Source: Pseudomonadota bacterium (GTDB lineage Bacteria > Bdellovibrionota > Bdellovibrionia > Bdellovibrionales > JACTMU01). Taken from it: a DNA stretch of 54,741 nt. The position numbers and the translations under genes are program-made. Location of the stretch: assembly GCA_014584465.1 (NCBI GenBank), contig JACTMU010000087.1:1-54741 (forward strand). The letters are read 5' to 3'. This document shows, in pieces, positions 16,586 to 25,193 of this stretch; position 1 is the first letter of the stretch; each line of letters starts with the position of its first letter. The notes beneath the pieces are model-generated. The model had not been told where the DNA came from. It ran no database searches and worked only from the letters and a program-made list of their open reading frames with translations.

Positions 16586-17938
16586 TCATGAGGTCTTGCG
16601 CCAAGCACGAAAGAGTGGTGGTAATGTCAAAATAAGAAAGGTCGCTCCTGAAAAAAGTGCAAGGGTTCCACCCAAGCCCATAACTCCTAGACCCAATTGA
16701 GTTTGTGCGGTTTTGATGACCTGTTCGGAACCATAGATCTTTCGCCCAAGGCCATGAAGACCGGCAAAACCAAAGCCCAAAGAGAAGATGGTTTGCCCTA
16801 GACCATAAGCAATGAGTTGATAGTTGATCAGCTTCAACGATAGGGGCTTAGGGGGGTGCCATACAGGAAAAAGAAGATAGACGACCGACATGTAGGCGAC
16901 CGTCAGAGATCCAATCGTGGCGTGATAGTGGGCAGGAATGAGCGTCGTAGAGTGGTCGATGAAGGTTCCCAAAATAATGCCCACAAGAATCAAAAGGAGG
17001 CTTGCCCCAAAACCATAGGATCTAAAGTTTTTCTTGAAAAGAGAAAATCGGCTTCTCACAACCAGCAAGAGAAAGAGGAGGAGCGGTGGCCATGTTCCCC
17101 AGCGCATGATCAAGGTGAAGCCCGGTCTGTGAAGATGGGACTCTGGGCCGAGGACAATCAATAGAAGTGATGCAATGGCTGAAATAAGAAAGAGCAGGAA
17201 AAAATTCTTCAGAAAGCGATTCTGAGGAGGAGGAGTCAACCCATCTTGAAGGAGAAGAGTCCATGTTGCCACCAGAGCCGCACAGTGACTCAGCTGAAAT
17301 ATGTGGCCAGGGCCCCAAAAAAGGACTTCGTAAAAGGATTCTGACGACCCATGTTCGATTCTCATGGACGTGATCGCCAATGAGGCAAAACCAAGAATGT
17401 AGAGGGCTACGGCAAGTTGTGTGCTCAACTGGCTCAAGGGAGAAAGAGAGTGCCCCTGAGACTCTGGGTGGGCGGCCGCTCTCCGCCAGAGCCGAGGCTC
17501 AAGAAAGGTGAGAAGTGCACCTGCGAGGAAGATCGAAAATCCGATCAAAAAGAGAGGATGATCCAACGCTGGAACGTAGTTTGAAAGAATGGGGGTTGCA
17601 TTTGGGAAGAATGCGCTTACGACAAATAAAAGAATGCCGAGCTGAGAAAAGAGCCAATGCCGACGACTGCGAGAACGACCTGGAATCAGTAAGAAAAGGG
17701 CCATAAGCAACGAAACAAACCATACCGTCAGAGTGAGGTTCACATGAACCACCAAACACCGCTTGGCAAAGAGGGGATCGATTCCCCACTGGCTTACGAT
17801 GGGTGCCCTTCCCAAGATGAGAGTGAGTGAAAGCAGGCCACCGAGAAGAAGGGAGCAAAGTCCTGTGAGGAGCCACAGGCGAGACATCCGCAAATCGGGA
17901 GCAAGGTCGATATCGGGTTTTGAAATTGGTGAAGTCAT
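16586..17938 (-). CDS. Heme-copper oxidase subunit I-like membrane protein
   Basis: A 450-residue integral membrane protein with about twelve hydrophobic segments. Histidines sit where heme-copper oxidase subunit I has its ligands: His65 in CLVVHVNLTLTVWF (low-spin heme, helix II), His212 in FWGPGHIFQLSH (helix VI), HLH at 268-270 (near the copper-ligand position), and HYHATIGSLTVAY at 337-339 (helix X). The segment GFAGLHGLGRKIYGSEQ resembles the NorB/cbb3-like C-terminal part. Best call is a divergent cbb3/NorB-like subunit. No subunit II, cytochrome c or assembly gene lies nearby, so it is an orphan. Electron donor and reaction (oxygen or nitric oxide reduction) are not determinable here. 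Confidence 0.6.
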   Translation of the reverse strand: MTSPISKPDIDLAPDLRMSRLWLLTGLCSLLLGGLLSLTLILGRAPIVSQWGIDPLFAKRCLVVHVNLTLTVWFVSLLMALFLLIPGRSRSRRHWLFSQLGILLFVVSAFFPNATPILSNYVPALDHPLFLIGFSIFLAGALLTFLEPRLWRRAAAHPESQGHSLSPLSQLSTQLAVALYILGFASLAITSMRIEHGSSESFYEVLFWGPGHIFQLSHCAALVATWTLLLQDGLTPPPQNRFLKNFFLLFLISAIASLLLIVLGPESHLHRPGFTLIMRWGTWPPLLLFLLLVVRSRFSLFKKNFRSYGFGASLLLILVGIILGTFIDHSTTLIPAHYHATIGSLTVAYMSVVYLLFPVWHPPKPLSLKLINYQLIAYGLGQTIFSLGFGFAGLHGLGRKIYGSEQVIKTAQTQLGLGVMGLGGTLALFSGATFLILTLPPLFRAWRKTS

Positions 17939-18160
17939 ACAGACCTATAGTCTTGCCTTCTCTCTTTTTTCAACCATTTTTCAACGGACAAACTGCCAGT
18001 ATTTGCGGTCCAGGTTGGTCTGTGTCGATAAAAACGATAAAATGTGAAGAGAAGCTGCCGATAGAGTAGGCAGTTGCTCCCTGGGAACGTGAGAGGATCG
18101 AGGCAATAGGTTGGAAATGAAAGGGTGGCCTTTCGTGTGAACATGAGAAGGGGTTCCAAG

Positions 18161-19483
18161 ATGGAAAAGAAATTTGGTGCATGGATCTTGAGTTTGTTGC
18201 TCACTCATTTTCTTGTGAGTTGCACATCTTCAAAGAAGGAAGATGGTGGTGACTCTGTGGCTGGTGAAATCGCCAGTGAAGCTGACGATTTAGAAACAGC
18301 GGACAGCGATGAGGAATCATTCGACGACGGCGACGAAGATGAAGCTGATGACGGAGAGTACAACGAAGTGGCCTCAAATGAGGACGATGGCGAGGAAGAT
18401 GGAGAGTTTGACGAAGAAGAGGCTGTCGAAGATGAACTTGCTGCCGTTGAAGATGAAGATGAGGAGGATTGGGAGGATGAGGAACCTGCTCGTGAAGTGG
18501 CCCAATCTGAAGCAACGGAGGTTGCCCCTACGCAAATTGATGAAGCCACCACAGAGATGGCACCTGAGCAGCCCGCCGAGGTGGTAACTTCGGAGCCCAT
18601 AGAGACAATGATTCAGATGGAGTCCCCCGAAGTGGTGGATGGACCCAAATGGATTCCACTCAAAAAAATTGCATCTCATCCTTTTTCAAAAAATGGCACG
18701 CTCCTCAACTCAGTGTACATTATGAGAGAGGGCGATACACTTCAATCCGTGAGTCAAAAGATTTACGGGGGTGATCGCACCAGTGAGATCCTGGCCCACA
18801 ATCCACACTTGAACAGTTCAACAAAGCCTGGAAACAAACTCTATTACAATTCACCAACTCGATCGACAGATAGCACAAAGATGCTCACCTACTATGAAGA
18901 TAAGGGGATCCCCTCTGAGGTCTATATGACAAAGGAGGGCGACAACATACGCGAGTTCTCAGCGGGTCTTCTTGGTTTTCCGGATGCTTGGAAAGAGGTA
19001 TGGGCGACCAATGAAAATGTGGAGTCCAAGCAGTTCGTTGAACCTGGATTGAGTTTGCGATACTGGAAAGAGGGAGCTATACCTTTGGAGACGACTCATA
19101 AGCTTGCTTCCACAGAAACGACGATGGAAGAGTCGACGGAGGGTGGGATGTCTCCCGAGGAGTTTGGCGGAGGAGATAGCGCACTTCCCCCATCTCACGG
19201 CAAAGAGGGTGATCCGAACATGGTTCAACCCCCAGTGGCTGCCACGACAACCCTTCCCCCGCCACCGCCACCACCACCACCACCACCACTTCCTCCCGAA
19301 CTGCCTGCAAATCGAACCCAACCTCAAGCCTCAGTCAGTGGGGACTCTTCACTCCTAGGAGGCGACAGTATGAACTACATACTTCTGATTGTGGGGTGCG
19401 TGGCCTTATTGGGTGCTGGAGCGTTTGCCATTCAGAAGAAGAATCGCAAGAACCTCGATTTTGAGTACACCACCCAAGCCTAG
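18161..19483 (+). CDS. LysM-containing acidic lipoprotein with C-terminal membrane anchor
   Basis: A 440-residue protein starting MEKKFGAWILSLLLTHFLVSC, a signal peptide with lipobox LVSC and Cys21. Residues about 25-115 are extremely rich in Asp and Glu. A LysM module follows (VYIMREGDTLQSVSQKIYGG, then ILAHNPHLNSS), with a second, weaker LysM-like unit (VYMTKEGDNIREFSAGLLG). A run of eleven consecutive prolines within a Pro-rich stretch precedes a C-terminal hydrophobic helix (YILLIVGCVALLGAGAFAI) and a basic tail KKNRKN. The ATG at 18161 is preferred because it begins the signal peptide and follows GAGAAGGGG. Peptidoglycan binding is likely. Dual anchoring by lipid and helix is inference. 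It is divergent from the oxidase-like gene. Confidence 0.7.
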   Translation: MEKKFGAWILSLLLTHFLVSCTSSKKEDGGDSVAGEIASEADDLETADSDEESFDDGDEDEADDGEYNEVASNEDDGEEDGEFDEEEAVEDELAAVEDEDEEDWEDEEPAREVAQSEATEVAPTQIDEATTEMAPEQPAEVVTSEPIETMIQMESPEVVDGPKWIPLKKIASHPFSKNGTLLNSVYIMREGDTLQSVSQKIYGGDRTSEILAHNPHLNSSTKPGNKLYYNSPTRSTDSTKMLTYYEDKGIPSEVYMTKEGDNIREFSAGLLGFPDAWKEVWATNENVESKQFVEPGLSLRYWKEGAIPLETTHKLASTETTMEESTEGGMSPEEFGGGDSALPPSHGKEGDPNMVQPPVAATTTLPPPPPPPPPPPLPPELPANRTQPQASVSGDSSLLGGDSMNYILLIVGCVALLGAGAFAIQKKNRKNLDFEYTTQA

Positions 19484-19512
19484 AGCTCCAATTCGAGAAT
19501 GGAAGATCATTT

Positions 19513-19529
19513 GGTGCTTGGCACTATTT
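19513..19529 (-). repeat. Dispersed repeat family A copy (degenerate)
   Basis: The minus strand reads AAATAGTGCCAAGCACC, a degenerate form of the TAGTGGCTGGCGCGAAAC family. It overlaps the stop codon of the enoyl-CoA hydratase gene and lies 30 bases after the LysM lipoprotein stop, so it sits between two converging 3' ends. Confidence 0.35.
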
Positions 19530-20306
19530 GTATAGATAATTGGGTTTTCGCTTTTCTAGAAAGGCGCAAATTCCTTCTCGACCATCTTCGTGAGCGGCAC
19601 AGGCTGCGATGCCTTCTTGTTCGAGCTTCAATTGGGTCTCAAGATTGTTGGAAAAGGCTGAACTAAGGAGTCTTTTGCTCCACCCCCAACTGTGGAGAGA
19701 ACGCTTGGCAAGTGTTTCTGCCATCTCGATGGCCTCTTCGTTCACCTGTTCGTCGGTTGTGACTTTGGTGGCAACTCCCCATCTTAAGGCCTGGCTTGCA
19801 CCGATGGGCTGATCAAAAGCGGCAATCTCCAAACTTCGCGCAAGCCCCACAATGCGTGCAAGGTGAAAGCTTCCTCCACCATCAAAACAGAGGCCTGCAG
19901 AACTGTAGGCGTGAACGAACTTGGCGTTTTCTCCCAGGACGCGAAAGTCACAAGCCAAGGCAAGCGAGAAGCCAGCTCCAGCAGCAACCCCCTTCACAGC
20001 CGCAATCACAGGCTTCTCCATCGTTCGAAGAGTGAGGATCGATTCGTGAAAACAGCCCGCAAGTTCAAAGACGGAGGATCCCAATTGGTCCAGGTGCTGC
20101 TTCATCCAACGAAGGTCACCGCCAGAACTGAAGGCCCTATCTCCACCAAGAATCACCAGTGCTCGGACTTCTGGGGATTCAGCAAGTTCGCGAAGAGACC
20201 GGTGAAAGTTTTGGCAGAGGTCGAGATCGAAGGCATTGAACGCCTCCGGGCGGTTGAGCTGAATCTTTCCGACGTGATTTTGAATGGAGACTTCAAGGGT
20301 GGCCAT
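19524..20306 (-). CDS. Enoyl-CoA hydratase/isomerase family protein
   Basis: A 260-residue crotonase-fold protein. It shows the family sequence features in order: KIQLNRPEAFNAFD, the oxyanion-hole segment ALVILGGDRAFSSGGDL near residue 60, and KPVIAAVKGVAAGAGFSLALACDFRV near residue 100, with the second oxyanion residue in the GAGFS turn. The following residues read YSSAGLCFDGGGSFHLAR, where the usual catalytic glutamates of hydratases are replaced by Asp/Gly, so isomerase or another crotonase activity is possible. It would act in fatty-acid or aromatic-acid CoA metabolism, which fits the thiolase and CoA-transferase genes a few kilobases away, although they are not in one operon. Confidence 0.8.
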   Translation of the reverse strand: MATLEVSIQNHVGKIQLNRPEAFNAFDLDLCQNFHRSLRELAESPEVRALVILGGDRAFSSGGDLRWMKQHLDQLGSSVFELAGCFHESILTLRTMEKPVIAAVKGVAAGAGFSLALACDFRVLGENAKFVHAYSSAGLCFDGGGSFHLARIVGLARSLEIAAFDQPIGASQALRWGVATKVTTDEQVNEEAIEMAETLAKRSLHSWGWSKRLLSSAFSNNLETQLKLEQEGIAACAAHEDGREGICAFLEKRKPNYLYK

Positions 20307-20360
20307 AATATGGTCACCCTATTTTGCCTTGAGGCGAGTGTCAAATCAGAATATTTCGAG

Positions 20361-20397
20361 GTTTCGCGCCAGCCAGTTTCGCGCCAGCCACTATTTA
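20361..20397 (-). repeat. Dispersed repeat family A, tandem double copy
   Basis: On the minus strand the core TGGCTGGCGCGAAAC occurs twice in direct succession, the first preceded by AAATAG. The pair abuts the left end of the palindromic mobile element at 20398 and lies just past the interrupted end of the outer-membrane protein gene. It is one of the clearest family A copies. Confidence 0.55.
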
Positions 20398-20559
20398 GGG
20401 GCTGTCCGGTAATTCCATTTTTGCCGATTTCTATAAGTTTTCCTTATACCTTCGTTGAGCCTTCTCGAGTTAGCGCCTCTGGCTAGCCCTTCGTCGGCCC
20501 GCCTCGGTATAAGAAAAACTTATCAAAATCGATCAAAAAGCGAATTACCGGACAGCCCC
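20398..20559. mobile_element. Full-length palindromic MITE-like element (copy 1)
   Basis: A 162-base element bounded by perfect terminal inverted repeats GGGGCTGTCCGGTAATT, with the inverted homology continuing imperfectly for about 55 bases per arm (through GGTATAAGnAAAACTTAT). It is flanked by the direct repeat TATTTA on both sides, a likely target-site duplication. It encodes no protein. The reverse complement of its right 95 bases is identical to the left part of copy 2 at 43018-43126, which lacks about 53 internal bases. Features match a non-autonomous element mobilised by a transposase located elsewhere. The transposase family is not assigned. Confidence 0.75.
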
Positions 20560-21262
20560 TATTTAAATCTCGGCCATCCATCTCGATTTCACCATCGTAT
20601 TGGTCGATCCCAGCATTGGCTCCCGTAGCCGGAGCTCCAGAGTTCTTTGAGGAGAGATTGCGCTCAAAGAAGAGGTAACGAATGTTTCCTTCGATGTTGC
20701 AGCAGTGGTTATCATAGCAGAACTCAACACCGAGTCCCCCCATGTAACCAATGTTGTTCCCTGAGAAGGTGACGGAAAAGTCAGCCTCGGTCACCTCTCC
20801 GCTCAAATAACCGTAGCCTATCCCTGAGTTGAGAAAGAAGCGAATGGCCGAACTCTCTAAAAGATACCATCTTAGAATCGGCATGAACGTCCCACCCAAA
20901 AGTGAGTAGTTGTAGGAGTCTCCGTTGGTCGCCGACCCTTTGGCAGATTGCATAAAAAATGAGGGGCGAAACTGAATGGCAAGAATACTGCTGTTAAAGC
21001 GGTAGTTAAGAAAGGCGCTGAATTCCCATGCACTTCCCATTTGAGGAGTGGAGATGCCGCTGGCCCTCACATTGGCTCTTGAGATCAAGGTGTTAATGTC
21101 GTTTTGGCTCGGTGTTACAATATGCAGGTTGCCTCCGACGGCCCATCCTCCACTTCCACCACCACTCTTTGCAAGTCCCATCTGTGGATAGGTCAAAGCC
21201 GCAATGAGAAAGAGCGATGCTCCCTTCATGATGTTCCAAAACCAGTCTTTTTGCTTTTTCAT
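20483..21262 (-). CDS. Outer-membrane beta-barrel protein, C-terminus replaced by mobile-element sequence
   Basis: A 259-residue exported protein: signal peptide MKKQKDWFWNIMKGASLFLI ending near GLAK, then a glycine-rich start and alternating beta strands (WEFSAFLNYRFNSSILAIQF, IGYGYLSGE, NIGYMGGLGVEFCYDN) typical of small outer-membrane barrels. The last 25 codons (from GCPVIRF to PTKG) are read from the palindromic element inserted at 20398-20559. The protein therefore lacks a normal terminal strand ending in Phe or Trp. The original end is not recoverable with confidence from the flanking sequence. The product is probably assembly-impaired, or the gene is decaying. It follows the cNMP-binding gene by 44 bases and may share its transcript. 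Confidence 0.6.
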   Translation of the reverse strand: MKKQKDWFWNIMKGASLFLIAALTYPQMGLAKSGGGSGGWAVGGNLHIVTPSQNDINTLISRANVRASGISTPQMGSAWEFSAFLNYRFNSSILAIQFRPSFFMQSAKGSATNGDSYNYSLLGGTFMPILRWYLLESSAIRFFLNSGIGYGYLSGEVTEADFSVTFSGNNIGYMGGLGVEFCYDNHCCNIEGNIRYLFFERNLSSKNSGAPATGANAGIDQYDGEIEMDGRDLNRGCPVIRFLIDFDKFFLYRGGPTKG

Positions 21263-21306
21263 CTGCTCACTCCCCCTTTTTCGTTGATCTTCGCAGATCG
21301 ATTTTT

Positions 21307-22308
21307 CTATTTTCGATTCACCTTTTCTAAAGTGTAAACAAGTTCCCAGTAGGGGACTCGTGTTTTCATCTCCACCAGATTGAATTTTGTCAGAATCCCA
21401 TTGGCCGAAGTGGTCTTTTCCGAAATGAGCCCTTTGGCCGTCAATCCATCCACATCTTCAACTTTAACGAGGTAGCCAAGATCTTTCATCGAATCATTCT
21501 GCATATTGGTGAGATTGACCTCAGCGACCTCTTTGTTGTCTCGATCGGTGATGAATTTCTCACCATAAAAAATCAGAGCTTTGAGAAGTGGCAGCTCTCT
21601 CTCTTCGACGACGACCCGTTTTTCGGGCTTACTGAAGAGAAAGCGATTGTACCATTCAAAGAAACCAAAGAGAAAATCGATGTTGTGAAGGATGATGTTC
21701 TGTTGCCCTTCACTCAGCTCCTCGATGGTGAGAAGTTTTTGTGCGCCCAGCGTTTCGAGGAACTTCTGCATCTTATTGGTCGGCTCTTGAAAGAGTTGAA
21801 TCGTATAATCTCGAATGAGATAGCCGGGGATCGTAACATCTTTCGAGTCCGCCTTTGTGGTCCCGTACTTGTGGGCGACCAGACTTAAAATGGCAGAGTA
21901 CCTGGTCATCAAATAGGGGGTGAAAACCTTCTCTTCACTGTTTTGAGTCGTTTCCAGATTCTTAATTCGTTGATTGGCCTCACGAAGATGGCTGTTGACG
22001 GTTTTGACCATCGCCTTGAGCCACTCAGGGAACGTCTTAAATTGGGCGTGAAGTGCGCTGAAGGGGAGGCAAATGACCTCACTGCTGGTTGTGGCCTTGG
22101 CCGATGCACTTCGGGTGCGATTGTCGAAAAAGGCCATTTCACCCAACATTTCACCAGGTTTGAGTTCTGCCAGAACGATCTCGGCAGCCCCTTTGGCCTT
22201 GGTAATTGCAATTGTGCCTGACTTGATGACATACATGGCGTCGGATTCGTCACCTTCACGAAAGAGAAACTGATCTTTTTGAAGGGCGAGAGGGCCCGCT
22301 TTTGCCAA
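21307..22308 (-). CDS. Cyclic-nucleotide-binding domain protein
   Basis: A 333-residue cytoplasmic protein. Residues about 5-115 form a cNMP-binding domain, with the jelly-roll strand pattern FLFREGDESDAMYVIKSGTI and the phosphate-binding cassette GEMLGEMAFFDNRTRSASA, including the conserved Glu and Arg that hold the cyclic phosphate and ribose. The remaining 215 residues are mostly helical and carry no DNA-binding helix-turn-helix of the Crp type, so it is not an ordinary Crp-like regulator. A homologous arrangement is known in several delta-type bacteria without a defined role. It probably heads a two-gene unit with the outer-membrane protein gene. A TATAAT hexamer lies 46 bases upstream of the start. 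Confidence 0.75.
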   Translation of the reverse strand: MAKAGPLALQKDQFLFREGDESDAMYVIKSGTIAITKAKGAAEIVLAELKPGEMLGEMAFFDNRTRSASAKATTSSEVICLPFSALHAQFKTFPEWLKAMVKTVNSHLREANQRIKNLETTQNSEEKVFTPYLMTRYSAILSLVAHKYGTTKADSKDVTIPGYLIRDYTIQLFQEPTNKMQKFLETLGAQKLLTIEELSEGQQNIILHNIDFLFGFFEWYNRFLFSKPEKRVVVEERELPLLKALIFYGEKFITDRDNKEVAEVNLTNMQNDSMKDLGYLVKVEDVDGLTAKGLISEKTTSANGILTKFNLVEMKTRVPYWELVYTLEKVNRK

Positions 22309-22353
22309 GTTGAACTCCTAAAGAAGAACTATCGATTTGATCGTCTCTTTAGA

Positions 22354-22359
22354 ATTATA
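22354..22359 (-). promoter_or_regulatory. Candidate -10 element for the cNMP-binding protein gene
   Basis: The minus strand has a perfect TATAAT about 46 bases before the start codon. No good -35 hexamer was found at 16-18 bases. An inverted pair TGAACTC/GAGTTCA brackets the region. Support is limited to the -10 match and position. Confidence 0.3.
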
Positions 22360-22389
22360 ACGTAAAAGAGTTCATAGAAGGTAGCCAGT

Positions 22390-23049
22390 TTAGACGGACA
22401 CGGGTCTTACGTTGGGATCAATCCTAAGAGGAGCTTCGGTGAATTTCGCGACCTCCTCCGGAGAAAGGTCTGGAGCAAACTCCTTAAGAATAAAACCATC
22501 TCGTCCATTGTACTCAAGAACCCCAAGGTCTGAAACCACCATGTGAATGCAGTGAACTCCGGTGAGCGGAAGTGTGCACTCTTTAAGAACTTTGGATCGA
22601 CCTTCTCGATCCCGGTGCTGCATGGCCACGATGACTCTTCTTGCACCTGCGACGAGGTCCATGGCTCCTCCCATACCTTTGACCATCTTTCCAGGTACCA
22701 TCCAGTTGGCAATGTTTCCCTGCGCATCGACCTCCATGGCACCTAGAACCGTAAGATCGACATGTCCGCCTCGAATCATGCCAAAACTGTCGGCCGAAGA
22801 GAAAAAACTTGCCCCCTTCACGGTCGTGATGGTCTGTTTGCCTGCATTGATCAGATCTGGATCCATCTCATTTTCAAATGGAAAGGGTCCCATTCCCAGA
22901 AGACCATTTTCACTTTGTAACATAACATTTCGGTCCGCGGCGATGTAGTTGGAGACCAGCGTGGGAATCCCAATACCCAGGTTCACCACAAATCCCTCTT
23001 CAACTTCACAAGCAATTCGTGCTGCAATCTCTTCTCGACTCAATGGCAT
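22390..23049 (-). CDS. scoB: 3-oxoacid CoA-transferase subunit B
   Basis: The 219-residue beta subunit of an acetoacetate/succinyl-type CoA-transferase. The active-site glutamate lies in LQSENGLLGMGP near residue 48, and the N-terminal LGIGIPTLVSNY, GGHVDLTVLGAMEVD and GMGGAMDLVAGARRVIVAM segments are characteristic. The enzyme moves CoA between acyl-CoA and a 3-oxoacid through a glutamyl-CoA intermediate. It follows the alpha subunit gene by 74 bases in the same direction and completes a thiolase-alpha-beta operon. Substrate specificity (acetoacetate or another 3-oxoacid) cannot be fixed from sequence alone. Confidence 0.9.
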   Translation of the reverse strand: MPLSREEIAARIACEVEEGFVVNLGIGIPTLVSNYIAADRNVMLQSENGLLGMGPFPFENEMDPDLINAGKQTITTVKGASFFSSADSFGMIRGGHVDLTVLGAMEVDAQGNIANWMVPGKMVKGMGGAMDLVAGARRVIVAMQHRDREGRSKVLKECTLPLTGVHCIHMVVSDLGVLEYNGRDGFILKEFAPDLSPEEVAKFTEAPLRIDPNVRPVSV

Positions 23050-23123
23050 ACTTCACATCCTCCACTTTTTCTATTTCATGGCTTGAGCGAAACGATCCTG
23101 GCCGCCGGTCACCGAGCAGCCCC

Positions 23124-23846
23124 TCATGATTTGCGTACAGTTCGGTGTTCAATTCGTTTTTCAAAATGGTGCCCCTGAAAAATCCTCTGGACAAAGATGC
23201 CCGGAGTGTGGATCTGGTCAGGCTCAAGCTCGCCCACCTCTACCAACACTTCGACTTCCGCGACGGTGATTCTCCCAGCAGTCGCAACGACGGGATTGAA
23301 ATTGCGCGAGGTTTTGCGATAGACAAGATTCCCAAATCGATCGCCCTTCCACGCCTTGACAAATGCAAAGTCACCCGTGATCGACTCTTCCAAGATGTAC
23401 TCTTTTCCGTGAAACATTCTGGACTCTTTATTCTTGGCAACGAGAGTCCCAACGCCGGTCGGGGTGAAGAAGGCGGGGATTCCAGCACCTCCAGCGCGCA
23501 GCTTCTCTGCCAGAGTCCCTTGGGGAGTCAGTTCAACTTCAAGGACTCCATCAAGGTACTGCTTTTCAAAAAGGGCATTTTCTCCCACATAACTTGAGAT
23601 CATCTTTTTAATCTGCCGAGTCTGAAGAAGAAGGCCCAAACCAAAGTTGTCCACGCCTGCATTGTTGGAGACACAGATGAGATCTTTGACCCCTGTTTGG
23701 CGAAGGGCCTGAATCGAGTGTTCCGGGATTCCACACAAACCAAATCCACCAAAGAGGAGGGTCATTCCATCTTGGACTCCTTCAAGGGCCGACTTTGCAT
23801 CTGGATAGACTTTGTGACCGTGACTGTGACCGTGACTGTGGCTCAT
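23124..23846 (-). CDS. scoA: 3-oxoacid CoA-transferase subunit A with His-rich N-terminus
   Basis: The 240-residue alpha subunit. Family features include [20 protein letters not shown] near residue 27, [34 protein letters not shown] and [18 protein letters not shown]. The start at 23846 overlaps the thiolase stop by four bases (ATGA), so a longer upstream reading of the same frame is rejected. The N-terminus [15 protein letters not shown] is unusual: a His/Ser/Gly stretch encoded by a near-repetitive run of GTCACGGTCACAGTCA type sequence. It could bind metal or be a neutral low-complexity expansion. It pairs with the beta subunit encoded downstream. Confidence 0.9.
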   Translation of the reverse strand: MSHSHGHSHGHKVYPDAKSALEGVQDGMTLLFGGFGLCGIPEHSIQALRQTGVKDLICVSNNAGVDNFGLGLLLQTRQIKKMISSYVGENALFEKQYLDGVLEVELTPQGTLAEKLRAGGAGIPAFFTPTGVGTLVAKNKESRMFHGKEYILEESITGDFAFVKAWKGDRFGNLVYRKTSRNFNPVVATAGRITVAEVEVLVEVGELEPDQIHTPGIFVQRIFQGHHFEKRIEHRTVRKS

Positions 23847-25015
23847 AATTTTTCCACCACCACGGCGATTCCCTCTCCGCCCCCGATGCAGAGCGAGGCA
23901 ACACCGTAACGAAGGTTGTACTTGTGAAGTGCATGGATCAACGTTGCAAAAATTCGTGCACCGCTTGCACCAATTGGATGGCCTAAAGCCACAGCTCCAC
24001 CATGAACATTGACCTTTTCGTGAGGAATTTTCAGCTCTCTCATGGCCGCCAAAGTGACCACGCTGAAAGCTTCGTTGATCTCCCATAGATCAATGTCGCT
24101 CACGCTGAGTTTTGCTTGATTCAAAGCTCTCTGAATGGCTCCAACTGGAGCCGTCGTAAACCACTTAGGGTCTTGGGCATAGTAACCTTGAGAGAGAATG
24201 CGCGCCAAGGGCTTAACACCTTTCGATTGGCAGTAGGAATCCTTGGCAAGAACCACAGCGGCGGCACCGTCATTGATCTTGCTCGCATTGGCAGCAGTGA
24301 TGGTTCCCGTTTTTTCAAAAGCAGGGGAGAGTTGAGGGATCTTATCAAATCTTGCTTTCTCAGGCTCCTCATCTGTGCTCACCACGAGTGTGCTCTTGGA
24401 GCTTTTGATCTCCACGGGAAGGATCTCCTTTTGAAACCAACCCTCCTTTTGAGCCTTTTGAGCACGCTGATAACTTTCGACGGCAAAACGATCCTGTTCC
24501 TCACGAGAGAAGGAGCGCTCTTTAACACAGAGTTCAGCTGCAACTCCCATGTGAAATTGGTTGTAGGGATCCCAAAGACCATCATGAATCATAGAATCTG
24601 TCAGAGAAGCATGGCCCATTCGAAAACCCGTTCGCGATCCCATCAGAAGGTGGGGAGCTTGTGACATATTCTCTTGCCCGCCTGCGACCACAACTTGAGC
24701 TCTTCCACTCGAAATGGAATCAGCGGCCAATCCAATGGCCTTCAACCCAGAGCCACAAACCTTATTGATCGTCATGCAGGGGACCTTGTAGGGGAGTCCC
24801 GCAAAGATGGCAGCCTGCCTGGCCGGTGCTTGGCCCACTCCAGCAGCGAGAACTTGTCCCATGATGCACTCTTCGACGTGGTCGATGTCAACTCCGGCAT
24901 TGCGCAAGGCAGCTTTGATTGCATTTCCACCAAGGTGAGGGGCAGTCATTGAACTTAAGGCTCCTTGAAAAGAGCCAATGGGTGTTCGCACAGCACTCAA
25001 TACATGGATCTCCAT
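23843..25015 (-). CDS. Thiolase (acetyl-CoA C-acetyltransferase)
   Basis: A 390-residue thiolase with all catalytic elements: nucleophile Cys87 in [19 protein letters not shown], the [11 protein letters not shown] segment, the histidine in [17 protein letters not shown], and the second cysteine in [11 protein letters not shown]. It condenses or cleaves 3-ketoacyl-CoA. Being first in an operon with CoA-transferase subunits A and B suggests acetoacetate (ketone-body) use: activation to acetoacetyl-CoA, then cleavage to two acetyl-CoA. A biosynthetic direction towards acetoacetyl-CoA is also chemically possible. The promoter should lie in the 178-base divergent region shared with the exported protein gene at 25194. 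Confidence 0.92.
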   Translation of the reverse strand: MEIHVLSAVRTPIGSFQGALSSMTAPHLGGNAIKAALRNAGVDIDHVEECIMGQVLAAGVGQAPARQAAIFAGLPYKVPCMTINKVCGSGLKAIGLAADSISSGRAQVVVAGGQENMSQAPHLLMGSRTGFRMGHASLTDSMIHDGLWDPYNQFHMGVAAELCVKERSFSREEQDRFAVESYQRAQKAQKEGWFQKEILPVEIKSSKSTLVVSTDEEPEKARFDKIPQLSPAFEKTGTITAANASKINDGAAAVVLAKDSYCQSKGVKPLARILSQGYYAQDPKWFTTAPVGAIQRALNQAKLSVSDIDLWEINEAFSVVTLAAMRELKIPHEKVNVHGGAVALGHPIGASGARIFATLIHALHKYNLRYGVASLCIGGGEGIAVVVEKL

Positions 25016-25193
25016 CTCTTCCTCCTCTTTGGATAGATTAGTGCAACCATGATCGTTTTTTGGGGGAGTTTCAATCTTTGTCGCATTGTATCTGTGCGAA
25101 TCTGAGGTATCATGGAGAGCGAAGATTCACCCCCAATGGATGGACAGGAGACTCCGTTTCTGGCCATAGACGCAAATGACGCAGGAGGAAGTT

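Noticed and set aside
18201..18600. Antisense open frames rich in Ser, His or Arg opposite the acidic part of the LysM lipoprotein
   Set aside because: They arise from the low-complexity GA-rich coding sequence.
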